Origin: Stieleria maiorica
GTDB lineage: Bacteria > Planctomycetota > Planctomycetia > Pirellulales > Pirellulaceae
Reading direction: 5' to 3'
Assembly (NCBI RefSeq): GCF_008035925.1
Contig: NZ_CP036264.1
Span: 3,780,402 to 3,844,401, forward strand
DNA: 64,000 bases
In this document: positions 29,531-38,143 of the stretch, piece after piece
Layout: every line of letters starts with the position of its first letter
How positions within the stretch are numbered: the first letter of the stretch is position 1
The notes under the pieces: model-generated
The model's input: only the letters and a program-made list of their open reading frames with translations
The model's database searches: none
Told to the model about the DNA's origin: nothing
Position numbers and translations under genes: made by a program

Positions 29531-30313
29531 CTAGCTTCGATACTTGCCGAAGTCCGGCTTGCGTTTGTCTTTGAACGCCCGCACGCCTTCTTGTGATTCG
29601 TCGGTTTCATAAAACAGTTTGACCGCCCGCATGCCCATCGCTGAAAGGCCGCCGATGTGTGCGGTGTCGGCATTGAAGGAGCCTTTGGCAATGGCCAGTG
29701 CCGTGGGACTTTTTTCCAAGATTTCCAAACACCAACGTTGCACTTCGTCGTCCAATTCGGCGTCGGGCACAACGACATTTGCCAGTCCCATGCGGACCGC
29801 TTCGGCACCCGAATACTGACGGCACAAAAACCACACCTCCCGGGCACGCTTTTCGCCGATCACGCGTGCCATGTAGGCGGTCCCAAACCCAGGGTCGACC
29901 GAGCCAACCTTCGGACCGACCTGTCCAAAGACCGCGGATTCCCCCGCAATCGTCAGGTCGCACAGCAGTGCCAGGACGTTGCCGCCACCGATCGCATAAC
30001 CTTGAACCCTGGCGATCACGGGCTTGGGGGCATCACGGATGGCCGCCTGCAATTCCTCCAGCGGCAATCCGATCGTTCCGCGGCCCTTGAACTGGCCTTC
30101 ATGCGCGGATTGGTCACCGCCGGTGCAGAACGCCTTTTCACCGGCGCCGGTCAAAACAATCACGCCGATCGAATCATCCCACGCGACACGCCTGAGCGCG
30201 TCGATCAGCTCCTCACAGGTTTCGCCTCGAAACGCGTTGTATACCTGTGGCCGATTGATCGTGATCGTTGCCACGCCAGCTTCTACCTTCAACAGGATGT
30301 CCTGATAACTCAT
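29531..30313 (-). CDS. Crotonase-fold acyl-CoA enzyme, closest in motifs to BadI (2-ketocyclohexanecarboxyl-CoA hydrolase)
   Basis: The start ATG at 30313 follows AGGGGA and gives 260 residues; the frame extends to 30364. The product belongs to the enoyl-CoA hydratase/isomerase superfamily: oxyanion-hole region CTGGDQS, then GGGNVLALLCDLTIA and FGQVGPKVGSVDPGFGTAY. The GGGNVL/GPKVGS blocks are shared by MenB (1,4-dihydroxy-2-naphthoyl-CoA synthase) and BadI. The stretch from VIARVQGYAIGGGNVL to the C-terminal KRKP[DE]F matches my memory of the Rhodopseudomonas BadI sequence more closely. BadI hydrolyses the ring of 2-ketocyclohexanecarboxyl-CoA in anaerobic benzoate degradation. No other benzoate or menaquinone gene is nearby, so the physiological reaction is uncertain. 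Naphthoate synthase is the main alternative. Confidence 0.75.
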   Translation of the reverse strand: MSYQDILLKVEAGVATITINRPQVYNAFRGETCEELIDALRRVAWDDSIGVIVLTGAGEKAFCTGGDQSAHEGQFKGRGTIGLPLEELQAAIRDAPKPVIARVQGYAIGGGNVLALLCDLTIAGESAVFGQVGPKVGSVDPGFGTAYMARVIGEKRAREVWFLCRQYSGAEAVRMGLANVVVPDAELDDEVQRWCLEILEKSPTALAIAKGSFNADTAHIGGLSAMGMRAVKLFYETDESQEGVRAFKDKRKPDFGKYRS

Positions 30314-30399
30314 GGTCGGTTCCCCTGATCGGTCGGCCGAGATGTTTTTCGAAGACTTGATCAATTTTAGCAGCTACGGAGAAGCGGGCCACAATCGAT

Positions 30400-30453
30400 G
30401 GGACCAACAGGACATCGGCGACCCATAAGTCCCCTGTGTCCTATATTGGTCCC
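30400..30453. repeat. Imperfect palindrome, intergenic
   Basis: The arms GGGACCAACAGGACA (30400-30414) and TGTCCTATATTGGTCCC (30437-30453) are inverted copies with a two-base indel, and the loop carries ACCCATAAGTCCCCTG. It lies in the 265-bp gap after the acyltransferase gene and before the crotonase gene. Its form is that of a short intergenic repeat element or terminator-like fold, but no T-run follows it on either strand. Confidence 0.6.
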
Positions 30454-30494
30454 ACTGCACCAGAACTGCGTTATCCTCGCAGGAACAGCAGTAC

Positions 30495-30548
30495 GATGGG
30501 GCAACACAATACTTGGCTATGATCGTTTTGCCCCCATCGTTTTGCCCC
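30495..30548. repeat. Hairpin-forming repeat with duplicated ATCGTTTTGCCCC
   Basis: GATGGGGCAA (30495-30504) faces two direct copies of ATCGTTTTGCCCC (30522-30534 and 30536-30548), so alternative hairpins can form. It lies just upstream of the acyltransferase stop, on its 3' side. It is a REP-like intergenic palindrome; no function is visible. Confidence 0.6.
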
Positions 30549-30578
30549 ACGCAAATCCGCCTGATGCCAACAGGCCGC

Positions 30579-32264
30579 CTAAGTCGTCCTCGCCCGCGGG
30601 CCGTTCAGAGTTCGGCCGATCACGGTGTAACGAACTGCGTACTGGTAGGTCACCAACAACACTGCGGAGACAACGATGCAGATCGCCACGAGCTTGACGA
30701 TGGCGGGCGCGGAAAGATCGCGAACGTACCACTGAGCCAGTAGGACCAGTGGCAGGTGAATCAAATACAACCAGTACGACGAGTCCGAGATGTAACGCAT
30801 CGTCTTGCTTTCACGTGATAGGAGTCGCCGGCACACGCCGATCGATCCGAACGTCATCAGCCATGCAAACAGGGCCTGCAGGAAGTTGGCTGCAAGTGAA
30901 TTCAACGCCGGGTCGTTCAGTTGGGGCACGATCCCGAAGCTGCCCGAGACCAAATCCAGCCCGATCGGAAAAACAACCAGCAGCGCGATCGGCAAAATGA
31001 TCAACCAGCCGCGTCCCAGTCGCCCCTCGTGGTCGTCCATGTCAAAGTAAAGTGCGCCGAAGAAAAAGAACACGGCATAGAACACCAACACACTCGGAAT
31101 GGGCAGCAGTCCGATCGACGGATCCGGGCCGAAGATCGCTGGATTCATGAACGCGAAAGGCACCATGGTCAGCGGAATCAGCCACAGCAAACTGGCCGGC
31201 GAACTCACCAGAAACGCAGGCACCTTGCGCACTTTCAACACGTCGGCCAGGGATGCGTAAACCACAAACGCCGCGACCAGCCAACAGAGGAACCAGAGGA
31301 ACCACAGGTGCATGAACACGGGCATCTGAAACAGTAGCCCTTCAAGCATTTGCCAGGCGGAGTTTTCCGAACCTCCGGAATCCGACCCTAGGTAGTCCTC
31401 GGTGCCAAGCTGTTTCGCGATCTTCGCGCGGCCGGCTTTGAGTGCCGCTTCGTCAAGCGAGAGTCCGAATGACGTCGCGATGAAGTTTGTCGTGCCAAAA
31501 TCAATCTTCAACAGATCTTTTGGGGTTTGGCCGCGGGCGTCCATCGCATCGGCATCCGCTCCGGCACGCAGCAGCATCGCGGCCTCCTCGGCGCGGCCGA
31601 TGAACGCCGCACTGTGCAGCGCCGTCCCCTGATCGCCGTTTCGCTGCTGGACGTCCGCTCCCTCGTCTAACAGCATCTCGACCATTTCCGTGTGTCCCAG
31701 GAAGACGGCGACGGTCAACAGCGACGCGCCGTCCGGGCTGACCGCCTGCGCATCAATCTCATCCGCCCCGATCGCCGTGCGAACGCGCTGGGTATCGCCC
31801 GCGACGACGGCTTCCCAGACGACGGCGTTTTCCGCGCCCGCCGCCGACGGACGACTGACGAAATAGCTGACCGCCCACATCGCCGGCACGATGGTCAGGC
31901 ACCCAATCCCCAGCGGCAGGGCGATGCGTTTCAGTCGTTGTTTGATCAGCCCCCCAAGTCCGCGTTTTCGCCACAGCATCGCCGTGAAAAAACCACTCAA
32001 CATGAAGAACAGCGGCATGCGAAAGCCATGGATCGCCGCGAACAACACCGAATAGACTTCACTTTGCTGGGAGTCGTTGACCGTCCACGGGATCGGCGCG
32101 AACGAAAGCGCGGCGTGCAGGACGATCCCCAACAACATTGCGATCGCCCGCAACGCGTCTAAGTCGTGACGCCGGTCGATGGTCGGCTGAACCGACTCTG
32201 TCGCGTTCAATGTCGCCGTTTCTGACCCGCCCTCCAGTGGTCTTTCACTGACGATGGTTTCCAA
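30579..32264 (-). CDS. Acyltransferase-3 family membrane protein with ankyrin repeats inserted
   Basis: The 561-aa membrane protein begins with RRHDLDALRAIAML (about 31-44, conserved Arg39) and IVLHAALSF (His50), the signature of the acyltransferase-3 (OafA/NodX/OpgC-like) family, which acylates sugars or lipids at the membrane. After the first three helices, residues about 145-255 form two to three ankyrin repeats (AVVWEAVVAGDTQRVRTAI, GASLLTVAVFLGHTEMVEML, GTALHSAAFIGRAEEAAML). These sit in a loop, and then the helices resume (MHLWFLWFLCWLVAA). A helical, soluble insert inside the membrane fold is unusual. The start is a TTG at 32264, followed by no in-frame ATG before Met43, so the true start is uncertain but no more than a few dozen residues off. 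The neighbours are a crotonase and a kinase gene on the same strand. Confidence 0.8.
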   Translation of the reverse strand: METIVSERPLEGGSETATLNATESVQPTIDRRHDLDALRAIAMLLGIVLHAALSFAPIPWTVNDSQQSEVYSVLFAAIHGFRMPLFFMLSGFFTAMLWRKRGLGGLIKQRLKRIALPLGIGCLTIVPAMWAVSYFVSRPSAAGAENAVVWEAVVAGDTQRVRTAIGADEIDAQAVSPDGASLLTVAVFLGHTEMVEMLLDEGADVQQRNGDQGTALHSAAFIGRAEEAAMLLRAGADADAMDARGQTPKDLLKIDFGTTNFIATSFGLSLDEAALKAGRAKIAKQLGTEDYLGSDSGGSENSAWQMLEGLLFQMPVFMHLWFLWFLCWLVAAFVVYASLADVLKVRKVPAFLVSSPASLLWLIPLTMVPFAFMNPAIFGPDPSIGLLPIPSVLVFYAVFFFFGALYFDMDDHEGRLGRGWLIILPIALLVVFPIGLDLVSGSFGIVPQLNDPALNSLAANFLQALFAWLMTFGSIGVCRRLLSRESKTMRYISDSSYWLYLIHLPLVLLAQWYVRDLSAPAIVKLVAICIVVSAVLLVTYQYAVRYTVIGRTLNGPRARTT

Positions 32265-32364
32265 TGAAGTGCTGATGACTGACTCCTGGTTAGTGAGTGG
32301 GAAACGTTAGGGACCGACCTTCTGGCGAAGGTTGCGACGTTTTCGGCTCGGCTGGCGACTCGCG

Positions 32365-34167
32365 TCAGCGAATCTGAGCCTGTTCGATCTCGTGAAGAAC
32401 TAAATACGCATTGGCAATGCTGTTCCCGGCAAAACGTTCTCGCCATGCCTGGGCCGATGGCCGGTCGCGACGCTGGACTCGCACATACAACCAACACGAG
32501 ATGGCCAAGCCGACCACCCCGAGCACGATCGATGGAATCAATGAATTGGGATGCAGGACGACATCGAATCCGATCGCAACCGTCGCCGGAATCCACATCA
32601 GCCACCATGGGAAACCGATCAGTGGGGCGACTTTCAAATAGATGCCTTTAACCGCGTCAATCTTGCTGCGGACCTGGTCAATGGGCTTTGAATAGTCGAT
32701 TCGGTTGATTCGGGTGCAGACCGCAGCCGCGGCGGCGATCACCAAAATCCCATAAACGTGCAGAATCGCTCCGCAAACCACTTGAGGCATCAGGCTGGTG
32801 TTGCGGGCCCAGCATTGAGCTCCCAAGACGATGATGCCTACCCCGACCAAAATCTGAATCACCTGCCCGCGAAACAGCGGCCGCAGAGACGTTCGGATGC
32901 GGTCCATCAAGTCACGCCGCGTCAACAACAGCCGGCCGGCCAGTTCCTGCTGTTCCAAGCTAGCCGTCGACGGCGTGATCGTCGGCGCCATCGTCGGCGT
33001 GTTTTCGGCCGGCCCGCTGACATCGCCGACGTCACCGTGGACCATGGTGGGGGCGAATGCCGGGTTGTCCGTCGACGCAATGCTTTGGATATCCGACTTA
33101 ATCTGGCTCGCACGTTGGTACCGACGCTGCGGTTCCTTTTCAAGCGTCCGCAGGACCACGTCGTCCAGCCGCACATCGATCGCGACCTTGCGTGACGGTA
33201 CCGCGAACCGTCCGATCGGTAACTCACCGGTCAGCATCTCATAAAAGACGACGCCCAATGAATAGATGTCGGCCCGGTGGTCCACACCGCGAGCCCCTTC
33301 GAATTGTTCCGGGGCCATGTACCGCGGCGTCCCCATGACCTGATGCGTCCCGGTCAGCTCCGTCGGCTGGTTTTCACTGCCCAGGATCCGCGACAGACCG
33401 AAGTCGGCGATCTTCACCGAACCATCTTTCGCCATCAGGATGTTTTCCGGCTTGATGTCGCGGTGGATCACGCCCTTGTCGTGGGCAAACTGCAACGCGT
33501 CGCATAGATGCGGCACGATCGAAAGCGCGTGCTCGGGAGACAACTGCCCGGCGCGGACGACGTCGCGAAGCGTCGGTCCGTCCACAAACTCCATCAAAAA
33601 GTAAAACGTGTCTTGGACCTTTCCGAATTCGAATACCGAGACGATGTTGGGATGGTTCAGCTTTGCCAGCGTGCGGGCTTCGCGAGTGAACCGGAGCGCG
33701 AACTTCACGTCATGGGCGAATTCTTCCGGCAAAATCTTCAGGGCGACCAAGCGATCCAGACCTTCCTGGCGTGCCTTGTAGACAGCCCCCATTCCCCCGG
33801 CACCAAGCAGCTCGATGATCTCCAGTGTCGGAAAGAGCTCAGACAAACGCGCCACGGTCGGCGGTGCGAACGGAGCGTTTGGTTTGTCGTCGTCATCCAG
33901 TGCGTCGTGGATGGCACCGGCATGAGCAGGGAATCGATCTAGGTATTCCTGTTTCGTCGGACTGTCGCCACGACGTCGCCGATAGTCGATTTCCAGCACG
34001 ACCAGTTCTGCCAGCAGCAACTCTTGTTCTTCGTCGGGAACGTTGTCCGCGAGCACCGATTCGATCGTCGGTGGCTGGTCGGATTGCCATCGGCGTTCGA
34101 AATCGGCGCAGCGATCGTCGATCCGTTCCAGGGCAGAAAGAGGCAGTTTTTTCTGGCGAACATTCAT
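32365..34167 (-). CDS. Ser/Thr protein kinase, Hanks type, with C-terminal membrane segments
   Basis: The 600-aa protein has an N-terminal helical domain (about 1-110) that precedes kinases of this planctomycete type. The kinase domain then shows a complete motif set: LGAGGMGAVYKA (121-132), Lys144 in VALKIL, HRDIKPENIL (235-244) and DFGLSR (255-260). The C-terminal 170 residues are hydrophobic and form about four membrane helices. A catalytically active, membrane-anchored kinase is likely; the substrate is unknown. The ATG start at 34167 has no strong ribosome-binding site. It lies 100 bp upstream of the acyltransferase gene on the same strand. Confidence 0.88.
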   Translation of the reverse strand: MNVRQKKLPLSALERIDDRCADFERRWQSDQPPTIESVLADNVPDEEQELLLAELVVLEIDYRRRRGDSPTKQEYLDRFPAHAGAIHDALDDDDKPNAPFAPPTVARLSELFPTLEIIELLGAGGMGAVYKARQEGLDRLVALKILPEEFAHDVKFALRFTREARTLAKLNHPNIVSVFEFGKVQDTFYFLMEFVDGPTLRDVVRAGQLSPEHALSIVPHLCDALQFAHDKGVIHRDIKPENILMAKDGSVKIADFGLSRILGSENQPTELTGTHQVMGTPRYMAPEQFEGARGVDHRADIYSLGVVFYEMLTGELPIGRFAVPSRKVAIDVRLDDVVLRTLEKEPQRRYQRASQIKSDIQSIASTDNPAFAPTMVHGDVGDVSGPAENTPTMAPTITPSTASLEQQELAGRLLLTRRDLMDRIRTSLRPLFRGQVIQILVGVGIIVLGAQCWARNTSLMPQVVCGAILHVYGILVIAAAAAVCTRINRIDYSKPIDQVRSKIDAVKGIYLKVAPLIGFPWWLMWIPATVAIGFDVVLHPNSLIPSIVLGVVGLAISCWLYVRVQRRDRPSAQAWRERFAGNSIANAYLVLHEIEQAQIR

Positions 34168-34253
34168 CGGCTTCGAGCAATTCCTGATGACGTTTTTCTC
34201 GATTTAAATTTGGGTAGCTAAGTGCGCCAGAGGGCGGGTTTCCGGCGTTTTCC

Positions 34254-34270
34254 ACGCTCGCATCGAGCGT
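34254..34270. repeat. Small perfect hairpin, intergenic
   Basis: ACGCTCG (34254-34260), CAT, then CGAGCGT (34264-34270) form a 7-bp stem with a 3-base loop in the 252-bp gap between the secreted protein gene and the kinase gene. The sequence resembles short planctomycete intergenic palindromes. No T-run follows, so I do not call a terminator. Confidence 0.45.
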
Positions 34271-34419
34271 CGCTACCTCATCGCGGCGCTGTCCCGCTAA
34301 TCTAGCAACCGCTGTTTCTCGCGACTGCCCGACAGCAAAATGAGAAAAAACTTTGACGGTTCAAAAACCCGTTCAGCTCTTCGGACGTCTTCTCCGGCGA
34401 TGCGACAAACGGTCAGCGT

Positions 34420-36318
34420 TCACGGGACGGTCGCGAATTCGACCCAGCGTGTACGAACCTCCTGTGCCGTGTCCAGTTTCCACGTCCCCACGCCTTCAAA
34501 CACGTGTGACTGTTGGTGACCACCCGACGAATCGACCCAGTCGTACGTCACCCGCACCGGATCGTCGGAATTCGTCTTTTCGATCAGATGAGCTTCGGCG
34601 CGAAGGTACCGTTTGCCTCCGCTGTTATGGAATCGAATTTGTAGGTTGCGTGCCGGATCCGACACATCGGCCGATCCATAACAAAAACTCTGGGACCAAA
34701 AATCACTCGGCTCGTTGCCGCGTCGCGGAACGGTCCAGTCCTTGACGATCGGTTGAAACTGTTTGCCGCCGTCGACGCTAAAATCGATCTGATAGCGAAC
34801 GGTTGGGTCTGGGGGGCTGCCCGATGCGACGTGGGCTGCCGCATAGACCTGGACGACAGGGCGATCGCTGCGGACTTCGAGTGAGACTGTGGTTTCACCA
34901 AAACCTCCTTCGGCGACGAAGGATTTTGCCAAGTCGATTTCCGGACCGAGTGAGCGCACCCTGCGACCGCTCGATGCGAAGCTCACGGTTGTTCCGTTGT
35001 CCTTCAATCGAGGCAACACGGCAACGTTCGCCTGACAGACGGTGCGGATCTCCAAACCGGAGTCGAGCAAGTCGCTGCGGTCCGCTGCGAAGCGTACCCA
35101 ATAGTTCGAGCGGCCTTTGACCAGATCGGTCAGATCCAATCCGTCGACAAAGGTATGCTCGGTTGACCAGGTCCGACCGGCGTCGCAAGAGACTGCGACC
35201 GGGCAATCGAGGTTGCCGCGGAGCACGAGTCCGCCCGTACAGCCCGGCTGGTAAATCCCCCAGGCATCGTCACTGGGTGGCGATGCGCCGATCACATACG
35301 GGGTCTGGAATTCGAATACGAGCTCGTCCGCACTTTCCTGAACGATCCCCTCGCGGTAGTCGACGGTGGAAAAATCGGGACGGTAAATCGACACCACGTT
35401 GGCGTAGCGGACCTGTCCGTCACGGTGCGCTGTCCCGCTGGTTGAACCGTGCATCAGGTCGGGTTGGTTGACCCAGGTACGCGAGCGATGCGGACCGGGA
35501 ATTCCGTCGGCGTTGTAGTTGCGTCCCCAGAAGACGAAGGTTTTGCCGTCTTCCAGGCCGGGCTGAAAGTACCGCCGAAACGATTCGCCTCGCCGCAGAG
35601 CAATCATCGGTGGAGGCCCCGCGTAACCGGCCAAGTACTCCGCGACGGCGTACCGTCGATACGAATTTCCGTCGTCCGGATGCAGCCCGCAAACCAGCCA
35701 GCCTCGCTGCCGCTGGGGCAAATAATTCCGATCAATCAACCGGTCCACTTCTGCTTGGATTTCACCCAGCCCCATCAACCGCGTGCCGCTGGGATCAAAG
35801 ATAACCGTCGATAAGTCGTGATCCACCAGCGCCCAGCGCCCATCGCGATATGCTCCACCGGTAAGAAAAACTTCGAATGCGTTGTGTGCCGACGCCCCGA
35901 CTCCGCGGGCTCGTCCGTGCCCCAGACGATGTTCAAACTCGGCCGTCCACTGAGAATGAGTGGTTCCGCAAAGTCCAAAGCCGAATCCGAACAGCCCATT
36001 CCAGTACTCGCGCAGCCGAAGATCGTGTTGCGATTCAAATCCATCCCCCCAAAGGTCGCGGCGGCCTGCCTCGGCGTGCCAATAGTGCGTGTTTCGCCAC
36101 AGCCAAGACGCCAGTGCCTGGTCCTCGTCCGTCTCAACGGGGCGTCCTGTGACACGCCGGTAGACCTCGGCCTGGGTCTGGAACAACCGATCGAAGGTTG
36201 ATATCGCCAGCTCGCCGGGGTACCAGGGGTGATCCGTTCGGATTTGAGGATCACCGGTTTCCGCGAACGCCTGCCCGATGAAGGTGCAGGCGAAGATCAA
36301 TCCAAGGAGACGTCGCAT
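34420..36318 (-). CDS. Secreted protein with transglutaminase-like catalytic domain
   Basis: The ATG at 36318 gives a clean signal peptide (MRRLLGLIFACTFIGQAFA) and 632 residues; a TTG at 36333 is the only longer option. Residues about 70-180 contain a Cys-His-Asp arrangement spaced as in the transglutaminase-like core: C117 in GFGLCGTTHSQW, H145 in SAHNAFEVFL and D166 in WALVDHDLS. The rest (about 200-632) is beta-rich, with repeated phrases such as VSCDAGRTW, FSVDGGKQF and LDLTDLVKGRSNYWVRF, as in sugar- or ligand-binding sandwiches. The activity may be protease, peptide-modifying or lost; the acyl acceptor is unknown. It is on the same strand as the kinase, 252 bp upstream of it, with no sign of coupling. 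Confidence 0.62.
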   Translation of the reverse strand: MRRLLGLIFACTFIGQAFAETGDPQIRTDHPWYPGELAISTFDRLFQTQAEVYRRVTGRPVETDEDQALASWLWRNTHYWHAEAGRRDLWGDGFESQHDLRLREYWNGLFGFGFGLCGTTHSQWTAEFEHRLGHGRARGVGASAHNAFEVFLTGGAYRDGRWALVDHDLSTVIFDPSGTRLMGLGEIQAEVDRLIDRNYLPQRQRGWLVCGLHPDDGNSYRRYAVAEYLAGYAGPPPMIALRRGESFRRYFQPGLEDGKTFVFWGRNYNADGIPGPHRSRTWVNQPDLMHGSTSGTAHRDGQVRYANVVSIYRPDFSTVDYREGIVQESADELVFEFQTPYVIGASPPSDDAWGIYQPGCTGGLVLRGNLDCPVAVSCDAGRTWSTEHTFVDGLDLTDLVKGRSNYWVRFAADRSDLLDSGLEIRTVCQANVAVLPRLKDNGTTVSFASSGRRVRSLGPEIDLAKSFVAEGGFGETTVSLEVRSDRPVVQVYAAAHVASGSPPDPTVRYQIDFSVDGGKQFQPIVKDWTVPRRGNEPSDFWSQSFCYGSADVSDPARNLQIRFHNSGGKRYLRAEAHLIEKTNSDDPVRVTYDWVDSSGGHQQSHVFEGVGTWKLDTAQEVRTRWVEFATVP

Positions 36319-36413
36319 GAGCTTCAGGTCCAACGGGAATGAGTTCGAATGGATAGTCCGGTCAGTGTAGCTGGAACGTACGGTTAAAAAACTCCTGACG
36401 GTCTTCGCCGCAA

Positions 36414-37208
36414 TCAGGCCTCTTGCTGAGTCGGGTATTCGGTGTGTTCGACTCGATAGAGAGCGAGTCCGAGGAACAGGACGACCATCACACCGAGCAG
36501 CTGCAGGTGGGTTGCTGCCGGTTCGTTACCAAAGACGTTCTCCGCTTGGCTGCGGGCGTCCTCCCATTGCATCCAATCGGCCAACAGGCCGCGCAGACGA
36601 TAGTTGATCGTGAACTTGTTCACCAATGCCGGGATGAACGCGACGACGTACTCCACAACCACAGTGTACGCCACCGCGGCGACCATCGTACGGCGGTAAA
36701 ACAGTGTGCCGATCAGCAGATACAACGCGGCGTGGACGAAACACGACAACACCACCAGTTTCGTGAGCACCCACCACAATTCGGATCCGATCGTCGGCCC
36801 CACCACCAACGTGCACAACGCCACCGCGGCAAGTGAAGCCGAAAGCGTCCAGACGACCGACGTCATGTACTTGCCCACCAGCACCATCCTGCGGCCCGAC
36901 GACCGCAGCGTCAAATAGACCCAGGTTTGCCCTTCAATCTCCGTGCTGATCGCCGGTGTCGCCCACAACAGCAAGCCCAGTAAGCAACTGACTTCGGGGA
37001 TCAAAAAGTACATCGCCATCCCCAACGGCTCGATGAACTCATCCGCGACGTATTCATCACCCCGTTCGTACTGTGTGATCAAATGAACCGCCGTGACGAT
37101 CGCCACCGGAAATGCGACCAGCAGAAACCAAATCGCGATTCGCCCGAGCGTTCGCGAGCGGCGAAGCTCGAACAGCATCACTTCGATCGGCAGAGTCAGC
37201 TTGTTCAA
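36414..37208 (-). CDS. ABC-2 type transporter permease
   Basis: I start at the TTG at 37208, because it overlaps the upstream ATPase stop (TTGA) and is preceded by GGGGAG at 37216-37221 on the minus strand. This gives 264 aa; the longer open frame (to 37403) runs inside the ATPase gene. Six hydrophobic helices are visible, from RTLGRIAIWFLLVAFPVAIV to LQLLGVMVVLFLGLALY. It should pair with the adjacent ATPase to form an ABC-2 exporter. The substrate is unknown. Confidence 0.75.
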   Translation of the reverse strand: MNKLTLPIEVMLFELRRSRTLGRIAIWFLLVAFPVAIVTAVHLITQYERGDEYVADEFIEPLGMAMYFLIPEVSCLLGLLLWATPAISTEIEGQTWVYLTLRSSGRRMVLVGKYMTSVVWTLSASLAAVALCTLVVGPTIGSELWWVLTKLVVLSCFVHAALYLLIGTLFYRRTMVAAVAYTVVVEYVVAFIPALVNKFTINYRLRGLLADWMQWEDARSQAENVFGNEPAATHLQLLGVMVVLFLGLALYRVEHTEYPTQQEA

Positions 37209-38140
37209 GGCGTTTCTCCCCGGTGGTGCTTTAACAGCGATTCGAACAACGCCTCCAGATTGCCATTGGAAGCCTGCAAACGCTCGATCGACAGGCTTTC
37301 GCTGCGGATCCAATGTGGCAACTGTCGATAGAACGCGCCGGGATCCCGCAGCGAGACCTTCAATTCCGTCCGACCGGCCGACAACGAAAGCGAATCGACC
37401 CATGGAACGTCTGCCAGGTGACGCACCAGCCGAGCGGCGTCCGGGCCGATCACGCGGACCTGTTGCGGCGTATCGGCCAGGATCGATTCGATTTCATCGG
37501 CTGTCCCGTTTGCCAACAAACGTCCGCCGTAGATCAACAGGAATGAGGAGGTGACCGCTTCGATCTCTTGCAGCACGTGGCTGGCGAACAATAATCCGCG
37601 TCCCTGGCCGGTCCACGCCTTCAGGACCGCGGTCATGTCGGCTCGGCCGACCGGATCCAGTCCGTTGTAGGGTTCGTCCAGGATCAACAGACTCGGTTGG
37701 TGCGCGATCGCTTGGGCGATCTTGGTGCGCTGTCGCATCCCCAGCGAATAGGTTCCCATCGGGCGGTGCATCGCGTCGCTCATGCCCACGATCTCCAACG
37801 CCTGTTCAGCCAGCACGCGGCTTTCGCGGCGGCTGATGCCGTGCAAGCGAACAAGGTACTTGACCCATTCATAGGCGGACACGTTGGGGTACAAGACGTC
37901 CGAGGCCGGACAGAGGCCGATGTCGCGCAGAATGGTTCGGTGTCGAATCGGGTTCTTTCCAAAGACGCGCACGGTTCCCAAGGTGGGACGAAAGTGGCCG
38001 ATCAACAGATTGATCAGTGTCGTCTTCCCCGAACCATTGGGACCGATCAGACCGTAGGCTCCCGATTCCAAATTGACTTTCAAATCGTTGACGCCAACGA
38101 CGTTCCCGTACATCTTGGTGACTTGATTCAATTCGATCAT
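37205..38140 (-). CDS. ABC transporter ATP-binding protein
   Basis: The 311-aa ATPase has Walker A GPNGSGKT (about residues 34-41), a signature motif in YSLGMRQRTKIA, and Walker B LLILDEP with YNGLDP. The tail after residue 210 is a short regulatory region. The start ATG lies 3 bp downstream of the preceding permease stop, so the genes are co-transcribed. It is probably the motor of the permease that overlaps its 3' end. Confidence 0.9.
   Translation of the reverse strand: MIELNQVTKMYGNVVGVNDLKVNLESGAYGLIGPNGSGKTTLINLLIGHFRPTLGTVRVFGKNPIRHRTILRDIGLCPASDVLYPNVSAYEWVKYLVRLHGISRRESRVLAEQALEIVGMSDAMHRPMGTYSLGMRQRTKIAQAIAHQPSLLILDEPYNGLDPVGRADMTAVLKAWTGQGRGLLFASHVLQEIEAVTSSFLLIYGGRLLANGTADEIESILADTPQQVRVIGPDAARLVRHLADVPWVDSLSLSAGRTELKVSLRDPGAFYRQLPHWIRSESLSIERLQASNGNLEALFESLLKHHRGETP
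37216..37221 (-). promoter_or_regulatory. Ribosome-binding site deciding a TTG start
   Basis: The minus strand reads GGGGAG here, seven bases before the TTG at 37208, inside the end of the ATPase gene. This is the reason for placing the permease start at the TTG rather than at an upstream codon. Confidence 0.65.
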
Positions 38141-38143
38141 CGC

